This document shows positions 29,209 to 37,972 of a stretch of DNA of 64,000 nucleotides, piece by piece. The DNA is from Rhodobacteraceae bacterium F11138. GTDB lineage: Bacteria; Pseudomonadota; Alphaproteobacteria; Rhodobacterales; Rhodobacteraceae. The position numbers and the translations under genes were made by a program. The stretch spans positions 50,488-114,487 of the forward strand of contig JAEKDP010000011.1 in NCBI GenBank assembly GCA_016521575.1, in the 5' to 3' direction. The notes under the pieces are model-generated. The model was not told the origin of the DNA. It saw only the letters and a list, made by a program, of their open reading frames with translations, and ran no database searches. The first letter of the stretch is position 1; every line of letters starts with the position of its first letter.

Positions 29209-29412
29209 TCATTGATCGGCGATCTTCAGCCGACCTTGATGTTTGGCGGCGGCACACCACAATCTCTTTCGAGCATCAGGCGGTTCCAAATGCAGGTACT
29301 TGCCGCCAGAGAACTTTGGCCAGTCGAGCGCCAGGCCCTGTTTGACGAACTTGGCAGCCACGTCCGTTCCATCAGATAGGTAGAATTTGCACAAGCTGAC
29401 CAATGTGAATTT
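29209..29412 (-). pseudogene. Fragment of a staphylococcal-nuclease-like (thermonuclease) gene
   Basis: The minus-strand frame contains YLSDGTDVAAKFVKQGLALD followed by WPKFSGGKYLHLE and ARKRLWCAAAKHQG. This resembles the C-terminal part of SNase-fold proteins common in alphaproteobacteria (DG.DLA...V..GLALDWP..SGG.Y...E..AR...W). The N-terminal half with the catalytic residues is absent. The open frame continues upstream only by running antisense into the luxR gene. I consider it a remnant. Confidence 0.5.
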
Positions 29413-29462
29413 TGCCTTTTTGCCCCAAGGATGCCCAAGCCTCGCGACGGTTGGCCCGGTCG

Positions 29463-30230
29463 TCAAAGACGGATCAGCCGGTATTGCAACGCCAATGCTA
29501 CGGCGTGGGTGCGATTTCGGGCGCCCATTTTGGCGGCGGCGGATTTCAGGTGCAAGGTCGCTGTTGGGACCGAGCGGCCAATCAGGGCGGCGATCTCTTT
29601 GGCGGTATGCCCTTGGGCGGACAATTGCAGGCACTCAGACTCGCGCGGGGTCAGCGCCGCAATCATGTCCTGCGTGTGCTGGCCGGCCAGATGGGGCAAA
29701 GCCGCATCATGCATGATCTGTCCCATCAGGCCGACGCTTTGCAGCACATCGCGCGCGTCTCGGACAAACGAGGCCCCGGCGTTTTTCTGAATCACGGTGA
29801 AAGTTGCGAAATCGCCCGTGCTGCGATGGAGTGGCACGGTGATGCCGCAGGTAAGGCCTGTGTCATGGAGATACGACGAGACGGGTTCATGCTCTTGCTT
29901 CAGATAGCTGGCCAGGGCGGTGTGTTTTCCTTTCTGCCGATAGGACCAGGCGAAGGGCGCATTTCTTTTCAGAGCGATCTGCTGGACCGGGTCATGCTGG
30001 TGATATTTCTGTTCGCACCACAATCGGCGCATGTCGGCCGGTGCTTCACGATGGCAGAGGTGACTGGGTATGACGAGCGTGCCGTCGGATGTCGTCGCCA
30101 CAGGACTGAAATCATAGATCATGGTATCAAAGCCGGCCTGCCGCGCGACACGATGTGCTGCATCCACCACGCCACCGACCGAGGATGCCCCATCGATGTT
30201 GCGCTTCAGCAGATCAATCATCGTGTGCAT
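29463..30230 (-). CDS. LuxR-family solo regulator with plant-responsive (OryR/XccR-type) pocket
   Basis: The 255-residue protein has an N-terminal autoinducer-binding domain and a C-terminal LuxR helix-turn-helix (LTPRESECLQLSAQGHTAKE, then IAALIGRSVPTATLHLKSAA). Aligned to TraR by the HDP motif (Asp70-Pro71) and FAW (Trp85), the residues at TraR positions 57 and 61 are Met and Trp. Classical quorum receptors have Trp and Tyr there. Met57/Trp61 is the signature of the plant-associated solo subfamily, whose members sit next to pip genes, as here. No luxI is in the window. I chose the ATG at 30230; an ATG at 30221 is also possible. It is divergent from the pip-dpp operon and likely controls it. 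Confidence 0.9.
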   Translation of the reverse strand: MHTMIDLLKRNIDGASSVGGVVDAAHRVARQAGFDTMIYDFSPVATTSDGTLVIPSHLCHREAPADMRRLWCEQKYHQHDPVQQIALKRNAPFAWSYRQKGKHTALASYLKQEHEPVSSYLHDTGLTCGITVPLHRSTGDFATFTVIQKNAGASFVRDARDVLQSVGLMGQIMHDAALPHLAGQHTQDMIAALTPRESECLQLSAQGHTAKEIAALIGRSVPTATLHLKSAAAKMGARNRTHAVALALQYRLIRL

Positions 30231-30296
30231 GGTCTGTCTGGGCCGTCTGCTTGTGACTTCTGACCCGACAATACACCCTGGAAAGACAAAGACTAT

Positions 30297-30325
30297 AAAA
30301 TTTGGTAGGTGGACAACCGCATTTT
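30297..30325. promoter_or_regulatory. Dyad operator candidate between luxR solo and pip operon
   Basis: Arms AAAATTTGGT (30297-30306) and ACCGCATTTT (30316-30325) are inverted copies matching at 8 of 10 positions, with a 9-bp spacer. The site ends 44 bp before the pip start and 66 bp from the luxR start, inside a 139-bp divergent promoter. It is the best candidate for LuxR binding that I see. Confidence 0.4.
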
Positions 30326-30369
30326 TGGCTGAATAGAATCCGACGGTGCAGAGAGGGAGGGGACTTGGC

Positions 30370-31260
30370 ATGTGGTCTGAAATCGAACCCGATGAGGTCA
30401 AGGATATCACGGTCGACGGGTATTCTGTGAAAACCTACAGCTTTGGCTCTGGCGAAAATGTAGTGCTTTGCGCGAATGGCGGGCCGGGCCTGCCGTGCGA
30501 CTACTTGCGCGATTCTCATTCCTGTCTGGCTGCCGAGGGTTTTCGCGTTGTCGCATGGGATCAGCTTGGCACAGGATCGTCGGACCGCCCAACCGACCCT
30601 TCGTTGTGGACCATCCAGCGGTATGTCGAGGAAACCGAAACCGTGCGCAGCGCACTTGGTCTTGGCAAGGTGCATTTTCTCGGCCAATCATGGGGTGGCT
30701 GGCTGGGCATCGAATATGCGTTGACCTATCCAGATAATTTGCGGTCATTGATCCTTGAAAACACCGCGGCCGACATCCCGCATCTCGTTTCCGAACTGAA
30801 CCGGCTGCGCGACGCGCTGGGCAGTGAGACGGTGGCGATGATGCAGCGTCACGAGGCGCTGGGCACGCTCGATCACCCTGAGTACGAAGCCGCGGTTACA
30901 ATCCTGAATTATCGACATGTCTGCCGGCTGGATGAATGGCCCGCGCCGGTCAAACGTTCGCTGGATGACTGGAACATGGGGCCGTACGGCACAATGCAGG
31001 GTCCCAACGAATTCCTGTACACGGGCAACATGGCCCAGTGGAACCGCATACCCGACATGCACAAGATCAAAGTTCCTTGCCTGATCACGACTGGCCAGCA
31101 TGATGAACTGACTCCCGCCTGTGCGCGGCGCATGCATGAACAGCTGCCCGACTCCGAAATCCAGGTGTTTCGGAACAGCAGCCATATGCCCTTTTTCGAA
31201 GAGCCAGAGGCCTATTACCCCGCGCTTCTGAAGTTCTTGGAAAGGGCATCAAAGGCATGA
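30370..31260 (+). CDS. pip: Proline iminopeptidase-like alpha/beta hydrolase (first copy)
   Basis: A 296-residue peptidase S33-type hydrolase that would release N-terminal proline or hydrolyse a related amide. The oxyanion segment CANGGPGLPCDYLRD (about 34-48) precedes the nucleophile Ser107 in FLGQSWGG. The Asp in ITTGQHDELTPAC and His in NSSHMPFFEEPE complete the triad. I chose the ATG at 30370 (MWSEIEPDEV), with a gagaggg ribosome site; the frame runs eight codons upstream. It overlaps the second copy by ATGA and opens the seven-gene operon. In plant-responsive LuxR solo systems, pip is the flanking target gene. Confidence 0.88.
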   Translation: MWSEIEPDEVKDITVDGYSVKTYSFGSGENVVLCANGGPGLPCDYLRDSHSCLAAEGFRVVAWDQLGTGSSDRPTDPSLWTIQRYVEETETVRSALGLGKVHFLGQSWGGWLGIEYALTYPDNLRSLILENTAADIPHLVSELNRLRDALGSETVAMMQRHEALGTLDHPEYEAAVTILNYRHVCRLDEWPAPVKRSLDDWNMGPYGTMQGPNEFLYTGNMAQWNRIPDMHKIKVPCLITTGQHDELTPACARRMHEQLPDSEIQVFRNSSHMPFFEEPEAYYPALLKFLERASKA

Positions 31261-32201
31261 CGTCGCACATGGCCGAAACCGGACTTCTGGACGACGGTTT
31301 TTGTGTCTGGGAAGCCCGCGCCGCGGATGAGGTGACGCAGATCGAAACGCCTCATGGCCGCGTTTCTGCCTATAGCTATGGCACAGGCGACCGGGTTCTT
31401 TTCTGTCTCAATGGCGGTCCTGGCCTGCCTTGCGACTATCTGCGGGACGCGCATGTGCCGCTGGCCAAGCAAGGATTTCGCGTCGTCACCTATGATCAGC
31501 TGGGGACGGGGGCATCCGATGCGCCCCGCGACCCCGCCCTTTGGGAAATCACGCGCTATGCCGACGAGGTCGATCTGGTTCTGGACGCGCTGGGCTTGTC
31601 GTCGGTGCATTTTCTTGGCCATTCCTGGGGTGGGTGGTGCGGGATCGAGTACGCACTGCGCCATCGGGGACGGCTACGCAGCATGATCCTGGCCAATACC
31701 TGCGCCGACATGCCCCATCTGCTGCAGCAGATCGAAAGGCATCGCAATGCGCTGGGGTCTGAAACGGTCGCCATGATGCAGCGATACGAGGCGCTTGGCT
31801 GGCTGGATCATCCGGCCTACGAGGCGGCGATCACGCTTCTCGATCATCGCCATATCCGCCGGACCGACGACCGCCCCTTGCCTGTCCAGCGCTCCAAGGA
31901 TGGCTTCAATTTTGCGATCTTCAACGCGATGCAGGGGCCGAACGAATATCACTACACGGGCAATCTCAAGGACTGGAACCGGCTTGACACGTTGAAGGAT
32001 TTCGACTGGCCCTGCCTGGTGATCCAGGGACGGCACGACGTGCTGTCGCCGGCCTGCGGAATGCGGATGCATCAGGTGCTGCCCGACTCGCGCATCGAGA
32101 TCTTTGCCCAATCCTCGCATTCGCCCTTCTTTGAAGAGCCGCGCGCCTACCGCGCGGCGCTGACCGCGTTTCTCGACGAAGTCGACGGGATCGGTCGATG
32201 A
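31257..32201 (+). CDS. pip: Proline iminopeptidase-like alpha/beta hydrolase (second copy)
   Basis: A 314-residue paralogue of the preceding gene with the same motifs: FCLNGGPGLPCDYLRDAHV, nucleophile Ser123 in FLGHSWGG, QGRHDVLSPACG with the acid and QSSHSPFFEEPR with the His. The GxSxG motif is GHSWG here against GQSWG in the first copy, and the N-terminus is 18-20 residues longer. Both active sites look intact, so the two may split substrates. ATGA overlaps link it to the first copy and to the permease gene. Confidence 0.87.
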   Translation: MTSHMAETGLLDDGFCVWEARAADEVTQIETPHGRVSAYSYGTGDRVLFCLNGGPGLPCDYLRDAHVPLAKQGFRVVTYDQLGTGASDAPRDPALWEITRYADEVDLVLDALGLSSVHFLGHSWGGWCGIEYALRHRGRLRSMILANTCADMPHLLQQIERHRNALGSETVAMMQRYEALGWLDHPAYEAAITLLDHRHIRRTDDRPLPVQRSKDGFNFAIFNAMQGPNEYHYTGNLKDWNRLDTLKDFDWPCLVIQGRHDVLSPACGMRMHQVLPDSRIEIFAQSSHSPFFEEPRAYRAALTAFLDEVDGIGR

Positions 32202-33136
32202 ACCGATATCGCTTTGTCCTCTATCGCCCGATCCAGTTGATCCCGGTGCTGGTGGGCATCAGCGTTATAACCTTCGTTCTCGTCCGCTCGATCCCCGGCG
32301 ATCCGGCGCGTGTTCTTCTGGGACCGCGGACGACCGAATCCGCACTGGCCCGCGTACGTGAGCAGTTCGGCCTGGATGAGCCGCTCTGGCTGCAATATTT
32401 CTACTTCGTCAAAAATCTTTTCAAGGGCGAACTCGGCAAGTCGATTCTCTACAAGGTTGATGTTCTGAAACTGATCGCGACCCGGATCGAGCCGACGCTG
32501 GTTCTGGTCATTGGCAGCGTTCTGCTGGCGCTGCTGATCGCTACGCCGATGGCCGCCATTGCGGCGCGCCGGCGTGGCAGTTGGGCGGATCATCTGATCC
32601 GCATCATCTCGACCGCCGGGCTCGGGTTTCCGGCGTTCTGGCTGGCGATCATGCTTATCCTGCTCTTTTCGGTGCAACTGGGCTGGTTTCCCGTGACGGG
32701 CTATGGCCGCACGTTCTGGGACAAGGTGCATCACATGACGCTGCCATGCCTTACGACCGGCCTCGCGCTGGCTGCGGTGCTGACGCGCAATCTGCGCGCC
32801 TCCATGCTGGCAGAGCTGCAGTCGGATCAGGCAACAGCAGCGCGCGCACGTGGCCTGCCGGAGACCTTTGTTTTCTGGCGCCACGTCGTGCCCAATTCCC
32901 TGGTGCCCACGGTGAATCTGCTGGCGGTCAACATCGGCTGGCTGATAAGCGGCTCGGTGGTGATCGAGACGGTTTTTGCGATCCCCGGCATGGGACAGCT
33001 GCTGGTGCGCGGCATCTTCACCCGTGACTATATGGTGGTGCAGGGCGTTGCGATGGTGTTTGCCTGTGCGACGGTGCTCGTCAATTTCCTCGCGGATATC
33101 CTGACGGTCACGATAGACCCCAGGGTGAAGCTGTGA
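32198..33136 (+). CDS. Peptide ABC transporter permease (DppB/OppB family)
   Basis: The 312-residue inner-membrane permease has a DppB N-terminus (RPIQLIPVLVGISVITFVLV, then RSIPGDPARVLLG). Several membrane helices follow, and the EAA loop reads ARARGLPETFVFWRHVVPNS, which contacts the ATPases. The C-terminal VFAIPGMGQLLVRGIFTRDY is typical. The start overlaps the pip stop as ATGA. It forms a pair with the next gene. Confidence 0.92.
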   Translation: MNRYRFVLYRPIQLIPVLVGISVITFVLVRSIPGDPARVLLGPRTTESALARVREQFGLDEPLWLQYFYFVKNLFKGELGKSILYKVDVLKLIATRIEPTLVLVIGSVLLALLIATPMAAIAARRRGSWADHLIRIISTAGLGFPAFWLAIMLILLFSVQLGWFPVTGYGRTFWDKVHHMTLPCLTTGLALAAVLTRNLRASMLAELQSDQATAARARGLPETFVFWRHVVPNSLVPTVNLLAVNIGWLISGSVVIETVFAIPGMGQLLVRGIFTRDYMVVQGVAMVFACATVLVNFLADILTVTIDPRVKL

Positions 33137-33978
33137 GCGGCGCTGCAACGATCCGCACCCGCCGCATCTGCTGGCCGGGCAAGGTCACACCGCTGGTGCT
33201 GGGCGCGGGGATACTGATCGCCTGGTTGCTGGTCGCCATTTTCGCGCCGCTGTTGGCGCCATATGATCCCATCTATCAGGATGCCGCCGTTCGGCTGCAG
33301 CCACCGACCTGGGCGCATCCGCTGGGTACGGACAATTTTGGGCGCGACATTCTCAGCCGCGTCATCTGGGCCGCGCGGATCGATCTGCAGATTGCCGTGT
33401 TCGGCGTGGTTTTCCCCTTTGTCATCGGCACCGTTGCGGGCAGCATTTCGGGTTTCTTCGGCGGCTGGGTGGACACGGTTTTCATGCGGTTGATCGACGT
33501 GGTGCTGGCATTTCCGTTTCTGGTGCTGATGCTGGCGATCATCACCATCATCGGGCCGGGTCTGGGGAGTTTCTACATCGCGATGGCACTGGTTGGCTGG
33601 GTGTCCTACGCGCGGCTGATCCGGGCGCAGTTTCTTGTGCTGAAGAATTCCGACTTCGCCATGGCCGCCGTCAGCCTGGGGTATTCGAACACGCGGGTGA
33701 TGTTTCGGCACATCATGCCCAATGCGATCCTCAGTTCGGTTGTCTTCTCGATGTCGGACGCGGTGCTGGTCTTGTTGAACGGGGCTGCGATCAGCTATCT
33801 TGGCCTTGGCGTGCAGCCGCCTGTGGCCGAGTGGGGCGTGATGATCGCAGAGGGGCAGGGCTTTATCACCACGGCCTGGTGGATCACCACCTTCCCGGGC
33901 ATCGCTATCGTGACGTTGGCGATGGGTTTCAGTCTTCTCGCCGACGGGCTAGGAGAAGCTTTCGGGGTGCGGGAATGA
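33133..33978 (+). CDS. Peptide ABC transporter permease (DppC/OppC family)
   Basis: A 281-residue permease with the DppC lead (FAPLLAPYDPIYQDAAVRLQ), the DNFGRDILSRVIWAARIDL segment, and the EAA loop AAVSLGYSNTRVMFRHIMPN. AISYLGLGVQPPVAEWGVM near the end is a family hallmark. It uses a GTG start that overlaps the stop of the previous gene as GTGA. Confidence 0.92.
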   Translation: MSGAATIRTRRICWPGKVTPLVLGAGILIAWLLVAIFAPLLAPYDPIYQDAAVRLQPPTWAHPLGTDNFGRDILSRVIWAARIDLQIAVFGVVFPFVIGTVAGSISGFFGGWVDTVFMRLIDVVLAFPFLVLMLAIITIIGPGLGSFYIAMALVGWVSYARLIRAQFLVLKNSDFAMAAVSLGYSNTRVMFRHIMPNAILSSVVFSMSDAVLVLLNGAAISYLGLGVQPPVAEWGVMIAEGQGFITTAWWITTFPGIAIVTLAMGFSLLADGLGEAFGVRE

Positions 33979-34973
33979 CCGGCGCAAGAATCCTGAGCGT
34001 AGAAAATCTGAGCGTCGCCTACGAAGATGCGGGCGGCTCGTACAATATCCTTGATGACGTGTCATTCACGCTGCGCAAGGGCGAAATCCTGGGTATCGTC
34101 GGTGAGAGCGGGTCAGGGAAAAGCATGACCTGCCGTGCGCTGATGCGTCTTTTGCCCAGCAGCCGGCTCAGGGAGACCGGCGGCGCCGTCCGGCTGGAGG
34201 ACGGGCGCGATGTGCTGGGCTTGTCACAGGACGAGTTGAGCGAGGTGCGGGGGCGCAGGATCGGAATGATCTTTCAGAACCCGGCCAGCCATCTGGATCC
34301 GGTCATGTCCATCGGGCGCCAAATCGCCGAGAGCATCCGGTATCACCGCAAGCTCGGCCGGACCGAGGCATGGGCGCAAATGCTGGACATTCTGCGGCAG
34401 GTCGGCATTCCCGATCCCGAAAGCCGCGCCAATGCTTACACGCACGAGTTTTCAGGAGGCATGCGCCAGCGCGCGATGATCGCCGTGGCGCTGGCCTGCG
34501 ATCCCGACATCCTGATTGCGGATGAGCCGACCACGGCGCTGGACGTGACCGTGCAGGCGCAGATCTTGCGCCTGTTGCAGCAGCTGAGGGACGAACGGGG
34601 GTTGTCGATCATTTTCATCACCCACGACCTGGGCGTTGTCTATCAGCTTTGCGATACAGTTGCGGTGATGTATGCCGGGCGGCTGTGCGAATATGGCCCG
34701 AAGCACGAGGTCATCCACCACCCGCGTCATCACTACACCGCGGGGCTGGTCGCCTGTCAGCCCAGCAGCGAGGGCGGCACAGGGTTGGTGCCCACGATCC
34801 CCGGCCAGCCGCCCAGCCCCCGGGATATGCCTATGGGCTGTCGTTTCCATCCACGCTGCGGGGCGGCGGATGCGCTTTGCGCGGCGCGTCAACCGCCGCT
34901 GGAAGAAAGCCAGCCAGGCCACTCATGCGCCTGCCATCATCCGGCGGATTTGGTTGCAGAGGCCGAGGCATGA
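33975..34973 (+). CDS. Peptide ABC transporter ATPase (DppD/OppD family)
   Basis: The 332-residue ATPase has Walker A GESGSGKS, the signature [16 protein letters not shown], Walker [13 protein letters not shown] and the H-loop FITHDLGVV. The C-terminal oligopeptide-ABC domain has [15 protein letters not shown], whose Cys residues could bind an iron-sulfur cluster as in other DppD-type proteins. It starts within the dppC stop (ATGA) and ends the same way. Confidence 0.93.
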   Translation: MTGARILSVENLSVAYEDAGGSYNILDDVSFTLRKGEILGIVGESGSGKSMTCRALMRLLPSSRLRETGGAVRLEDGRDVLGLSQDELSEVRGRRIGMIFQNPASHLDPVMSIGRQIAESIRYHRKLGRTEAWAQMLDILRQVGIPDPESRANAYTHEFSGGMRQRAMIAVALACDPDILIADEPTTALDVTVQAQILRLLQQLRDERGLSIIFITHDLGVVYQLCDTVAVMYAGRLCEYGPKHEVIHHPRHHYTAGLVACQPSSEGGTGLVPTIPGQPPSPRDMPMGCRFHPRCGAADALCAARQPPLEESQPGHSCACHHPADLVAEAEA

Positions 34974-36019
34974 GCGAGTCGATTCTACTGGATGTGCGCA
35001 ACCTGAGTGTGGAATTCGCCATGTCGCGCAGCCGCATGGGTCTTGGGCCACGGCGCAGCCTGAGCGCGGTGTCGGATGTGTCGCTCTGCGTTGCCGCAGG
35101 CGAGACCATCGGTCTTGTGGGTGAAAGCGGCAGCGGCAAAAGCACCTTTGGACGCGCCATCCTGCGGCTGGGAGAGCTGACCAAGGGTCAGGTGTTTCTG
35201 GACGGTCAGGACATGGCCCAGGCCCGAGGCGAGGATCTGGCCCGGCTCAGGCGCGAGACGGCCATGATTTTTCAAGATCCCTTCGGCTCGCTCAATCCGC
35301 GTCTGACAGTGCGGCAGGCGATCGGCGAGGTGCTGCATGTGCACGGCAAGGCCGATGCTGACGGTGCCAGGGCGCGCATCACCGAGCTTCTGGAACTTGT
35401 CGGACTGGACGCGGCGCTTATGGATCGCCGCCCTGGCGATCTGAGCGGCGGTCAGTGCCAGCGCATAGGCATAGCTCGCGCGCTGGCTATCGAGCCACGG
35501 CTGATCGTTGCCGATGAATGTGTCGCTGCGCTCGATGTGTCCATCCAGGGGCAGATCATCAATTTGCTGATGGAACTGGGTCAGCGAATGCATCTTGGCA
35601 TGATCTTCATCGCACATGACCTGGCCATGGTGCGGCGTCTCTGCGACCGGATTGCCGTCATGTATCTTGGCCGCATCGTCGAGGAAGGTCCCACAGAAGA
35701 GGTCTTTGGTGATCCGCGTCATCCATATACCCGCTCGCTGATCGAGGCCGTCCCCGAGATCGACCCCGCGCGCGGACTGCCCGCAGCGCCCCTTCAGGGT
35801 GAACCACCCAGCCCGGTGGATCTGCCCAAGGGTTGCTCTTTTCATCCGCGCTGCCCGCTGGCGCGTTCGGAATGCAGCGCCATCCTGCCGCCGCTGGTCG
35901 GGGCGCGCGCGCATCGCGCCGCCTGCATCCTGGCGCCCGGTGGCCAACTTAACAAGGCAGGGGACAACCTGCCCAAGACGATCCCCGTAACCCCAACAGA
36001 AAGGACAGTGAAATGCTGA
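34970..36019 (+). CDS. Peptide ABC transporter ATPase (DppF/OppF family)
   Basis: A 349-residue ATPase with Walker [10 protein letters not shown], the Q-loop MIFQDPFGSLNPRLTV that marks DppF/OppF, and the signature LSGGQCQRIGIARALA. Walker B is LIVADECVAALDVS, with Cys-Val where most have Pro-Thr or Pro-Val-Ser. The C-terminus has KGCSFHPRCPLARSEC. The end overlaps the binding-protein gene by 7 bp, and a tail of about 20 residues (NLPKTIPVTPTERTVKC) extends past the family end. Confidence 0.92.
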   Translation: MSESILLDVRNLSVEFAMSRSRMGLGPRRSLSAVSDVSLCVAAGETIGLVGESGSGKSTFGRAILRLGELTKGQVFLDGQDMAQARGEDLARLRRETAMIFQDPFGSLNPRLTVRQAIGEVLHVHGKADADGARARITELLELVGLDAALMDRRPGDLSGGQCQRIGIARALAIEPRLIVADECVAALDVSIQGQIINLLMELGQRMHLGMIFIAHDLAMVRRLCDRIAVMYLGRIVEEGPTEEVFGDPRHPYTRSLIEAVPEIDPARGLPAAPLQGEPPSPVDLPKGCSFHPRCPLARSECSAILPPLVGARAHRAACILAPGGQLNKAGDNLPKTIPVTPTERTVKC

Positions 36020-37530
36020 AAGGCAAATTCACCCGCTATTTGACCGCCGCGGCAGTGGCTGCGCTGATGACTGGCACCGGTATCGCCGAGGCCGCTGGCG
36101 TATTGACTATCGGTCGCCGCGAGGACGGCACCACCTTTGACCCCATCGCGACCGCGCAGAATGTCGACTTCTGGGTCCTCGCCAATGTCTATGATGTGCT
36201 TGTGCGCGTCGACAAGAGCGGCACCAAACTGGAACCTGGTCTCGCCGAGAGCTGGGAAATCAGTGACGACGGCAGCACATACACTTTCAAGATCCGTGAC
36301 GCCAAATTCTCTGACGGAAGCCAGATCACCTCTGAGGATGCGAAGTTCTCGCTGGATCGCATCCGCGGCGACGAAGGTTCGCTTTGGTCGGACAGCTACC
36401 AAATCATCGAGAGCATGGAGACACCCGATTCTCAGACGCTGGTGGTCACGCTGTCCGGCCCCTCGGCCCCTTTCCTGGCGTCTCTCGCCATGCCGGGCGC
36501 TTCAATCATCTCGAAGGCCGGGATGGAAGAAATGGGTGTCGAGGCCTATGCCGAGCGTCCCATCGCATCGGGTGCCTTCTCGGTCGAGGACTGGCTGCGC
36601 GGGGATCGTGTGATCCTGACCAAGAACCCGCATTTCTGGGAAGCGGATCGTGTCAGTCTTGACGGTGTCGAGTGGATCTCGATCCCCGATGACAACACCC
36701 GCATTCTAAAGGTACAGGCAGGCGAAGTCGATGCCGCCATCTTTGTTCCCTTTGCGCGGATCGAAGATCTGAAAGCCGATCCCAACCTCAAGATACACCT
36801 GGACCAGTCCACGCGCGAGGATCATCTTCTGATCAACCATGCGAATCCGCCGCTTGATCAGAAGGCGGTACGTCAGGCCATCGATATGGCCATTGACAAG
36901 CAGGCGATCGTGGATGCCGTGACGTTCGGCATCGGCGAGGTCGCTTATTCCTATGTCCCCAAGGGCTCGCTCTATCACTACGAAGACAACCTTCAGCGCC
37001 CTTACGACCCCGAGAAAGCCAAGCAAATGTTGGCCGAAGCCGGTGTCGATGGGCTGACGCTTGATTACATCGTAAATGCCGGCGACCAGGTGGATGAGCA
37101 AATCGCCGTATTGCTGCAGCAACAGTTGGGTGCGGCGGGCATCACTGTGAACCTGCAAAAGATGGACCCGAGCCAGACATGGGATACCTTGGTCGTCGGA
37201 GAGTATGACGTGTCGGTCATGTACTGGACCAAGGACGTCATCGACCCCGACCAGAAGACGACCTTTGTTCTGGGCCATGATTCCAACAATAACTACATGA
37301 CCAACTACAACAATCCCGAGGTAAAAGAGCTGGTTGCCGCTGCCCGCGTCGAGATGGACGATGCCAAGCGCGAGGCGATGTATGTCGATCTGCAGAAGAT
37401 GGCAAAGGAAGATGTCAACTGGATCGACCTTTACTACAGCCCCTATCGCAATGTGACGCAGAGCAATATCGAGGGGTTCTATCAGAATCCGCTGGGCCGT
37501 TTCTTCCTCGAAGATACAGTCAAGAACTGA
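36013..37530 (+). CDS. Peptide ABC transporter periplasmic binding protein (SBP family 5)
   Basis: A 505-residue secreted solute-binding protein with signal peptide (RYLTAAAVAALMTGTGIAEAA). The family-5 signature includes LEPGLAESWEISDDGSTYTF and KIRDAKFSDGSQITSEDAKF, then NPHFWEADRVSLDGV. It delivers peptides or similar ligands to the permease pair. It is the last gene of the operon rather than the first, which is uncommon for dpp operons. A strong hairpin follows 15 bp after the stop. The ligand may be the compound to which the LuxR solo responds, or the pip substrate; this is inference. Confidence 0.93.
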   Translation: MLKGKFTRYLTAAAVAALMTGTGIAEAAGVLTIGRREDGTTFDPIATAQNVDFWVLANVYDVLVRVDKSGTKLEPGLAESWEISDDGSTYTFKIRDAKFSDGSQITSEDAKFSLDRIRGDEGSLWSDSYQIIESMETPDSQTLVVTLSGPSAPFLASLAMPGASIISKAGMEEMGVEAYAERPIASGAFSVEDWLRGDRVILTKNPHFWEADRVSLDGVEWISIPDDNTRILKVQAGEVDAAIFVPFARIEDLKADPNLKIHLDQSTREDHLLINHANPPLDQKAVRQAIDMAIDKQAIVDAVTFGIGEVAYSYVPKGSLYHYEDNLQRPYDPEKAKQMLAEAGVDGLTLDYIVNAGDQVDEQIAVLLQQQLGAAGITVNLQKMDPSQTWDTLVVGEYDVSVMYWTKDVIDPDQKTTFVLGHDSNNNYMTNYNNPEVKELVAAARVEMDDAKREAMYVDLQKMAKEDVNWIDLYYSPYRNVTQSNIEGFYQNPLGRFFLEDTVKN

Positions 37531-37545
37531 GCAATGTACAAGAAT

Positions 37546-37572
37546 TGCCGGCGCGTGATTGACGCGCCGGCA
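37546..37572 (+). terminator. Hairpin at the end of the pip-dpp operon
   Basis: A perfect 11-bp stem, TGCCGGCGCGT (37546-37556) with ACGCGCCGGCA (37562-37572), closes on a 5-base loop. It starts 15 bp after the last stop codon of the operon. No T tract follows, so it may be a stabilising or processing hairpin or a weak terminator. Confidence 0.65.
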
Positions 37573-37972
37573 TGTGGCGCTGACGCATCTGCCAAACCGG
37601 CGATTTCCGGCAAGCACTGCATACCAGGATCGGTCAGTTGACCCTGCAACGCATCTTCCTTGCACGCCACAGGGCACGCAAGTGCGCGTATTCGTCACGC
37701 CCGGCAGACCACGGGGGGATGATGCGCAACAGGGCAGGGCAGGCCACCTTGTGCAAGACATGGTCGAAGGGCGATCTGCCCACGCGTCGGGGCGCTTGCC
37801 TGATAGATCAAATTCCGCCGTGACGCGACGTTGATATTCCGAAGCCCCCGTGAAGCGGCGGCCGGAAACCTAGAGTAAACTGCCTTGAACCTGAATCACC
37901 TTTCGTTAACTTCAATCAAAGATTTCAACGTGATAGGTGGCGCGGGATACATCAAGTTCAAGGCGGAAGGCT
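37573..37972. other. Convergent intergenic stretch without supported genes
   Basis: The 400 bp lie between the convergent pip-dpp operon and the propeller protein gene. The open frame over 37559-37834 has no ribosome site or recognised motif and begins within the hairpin. The right third is AT-richer. I see nothing else. Confidence 0.45.

Noticed and set aside
29463..30230. A complete quorum-sensing pair
   Set aside because: No LuxI-type synthase exists in the window, and the pocket residues are not those of AHL receptors.
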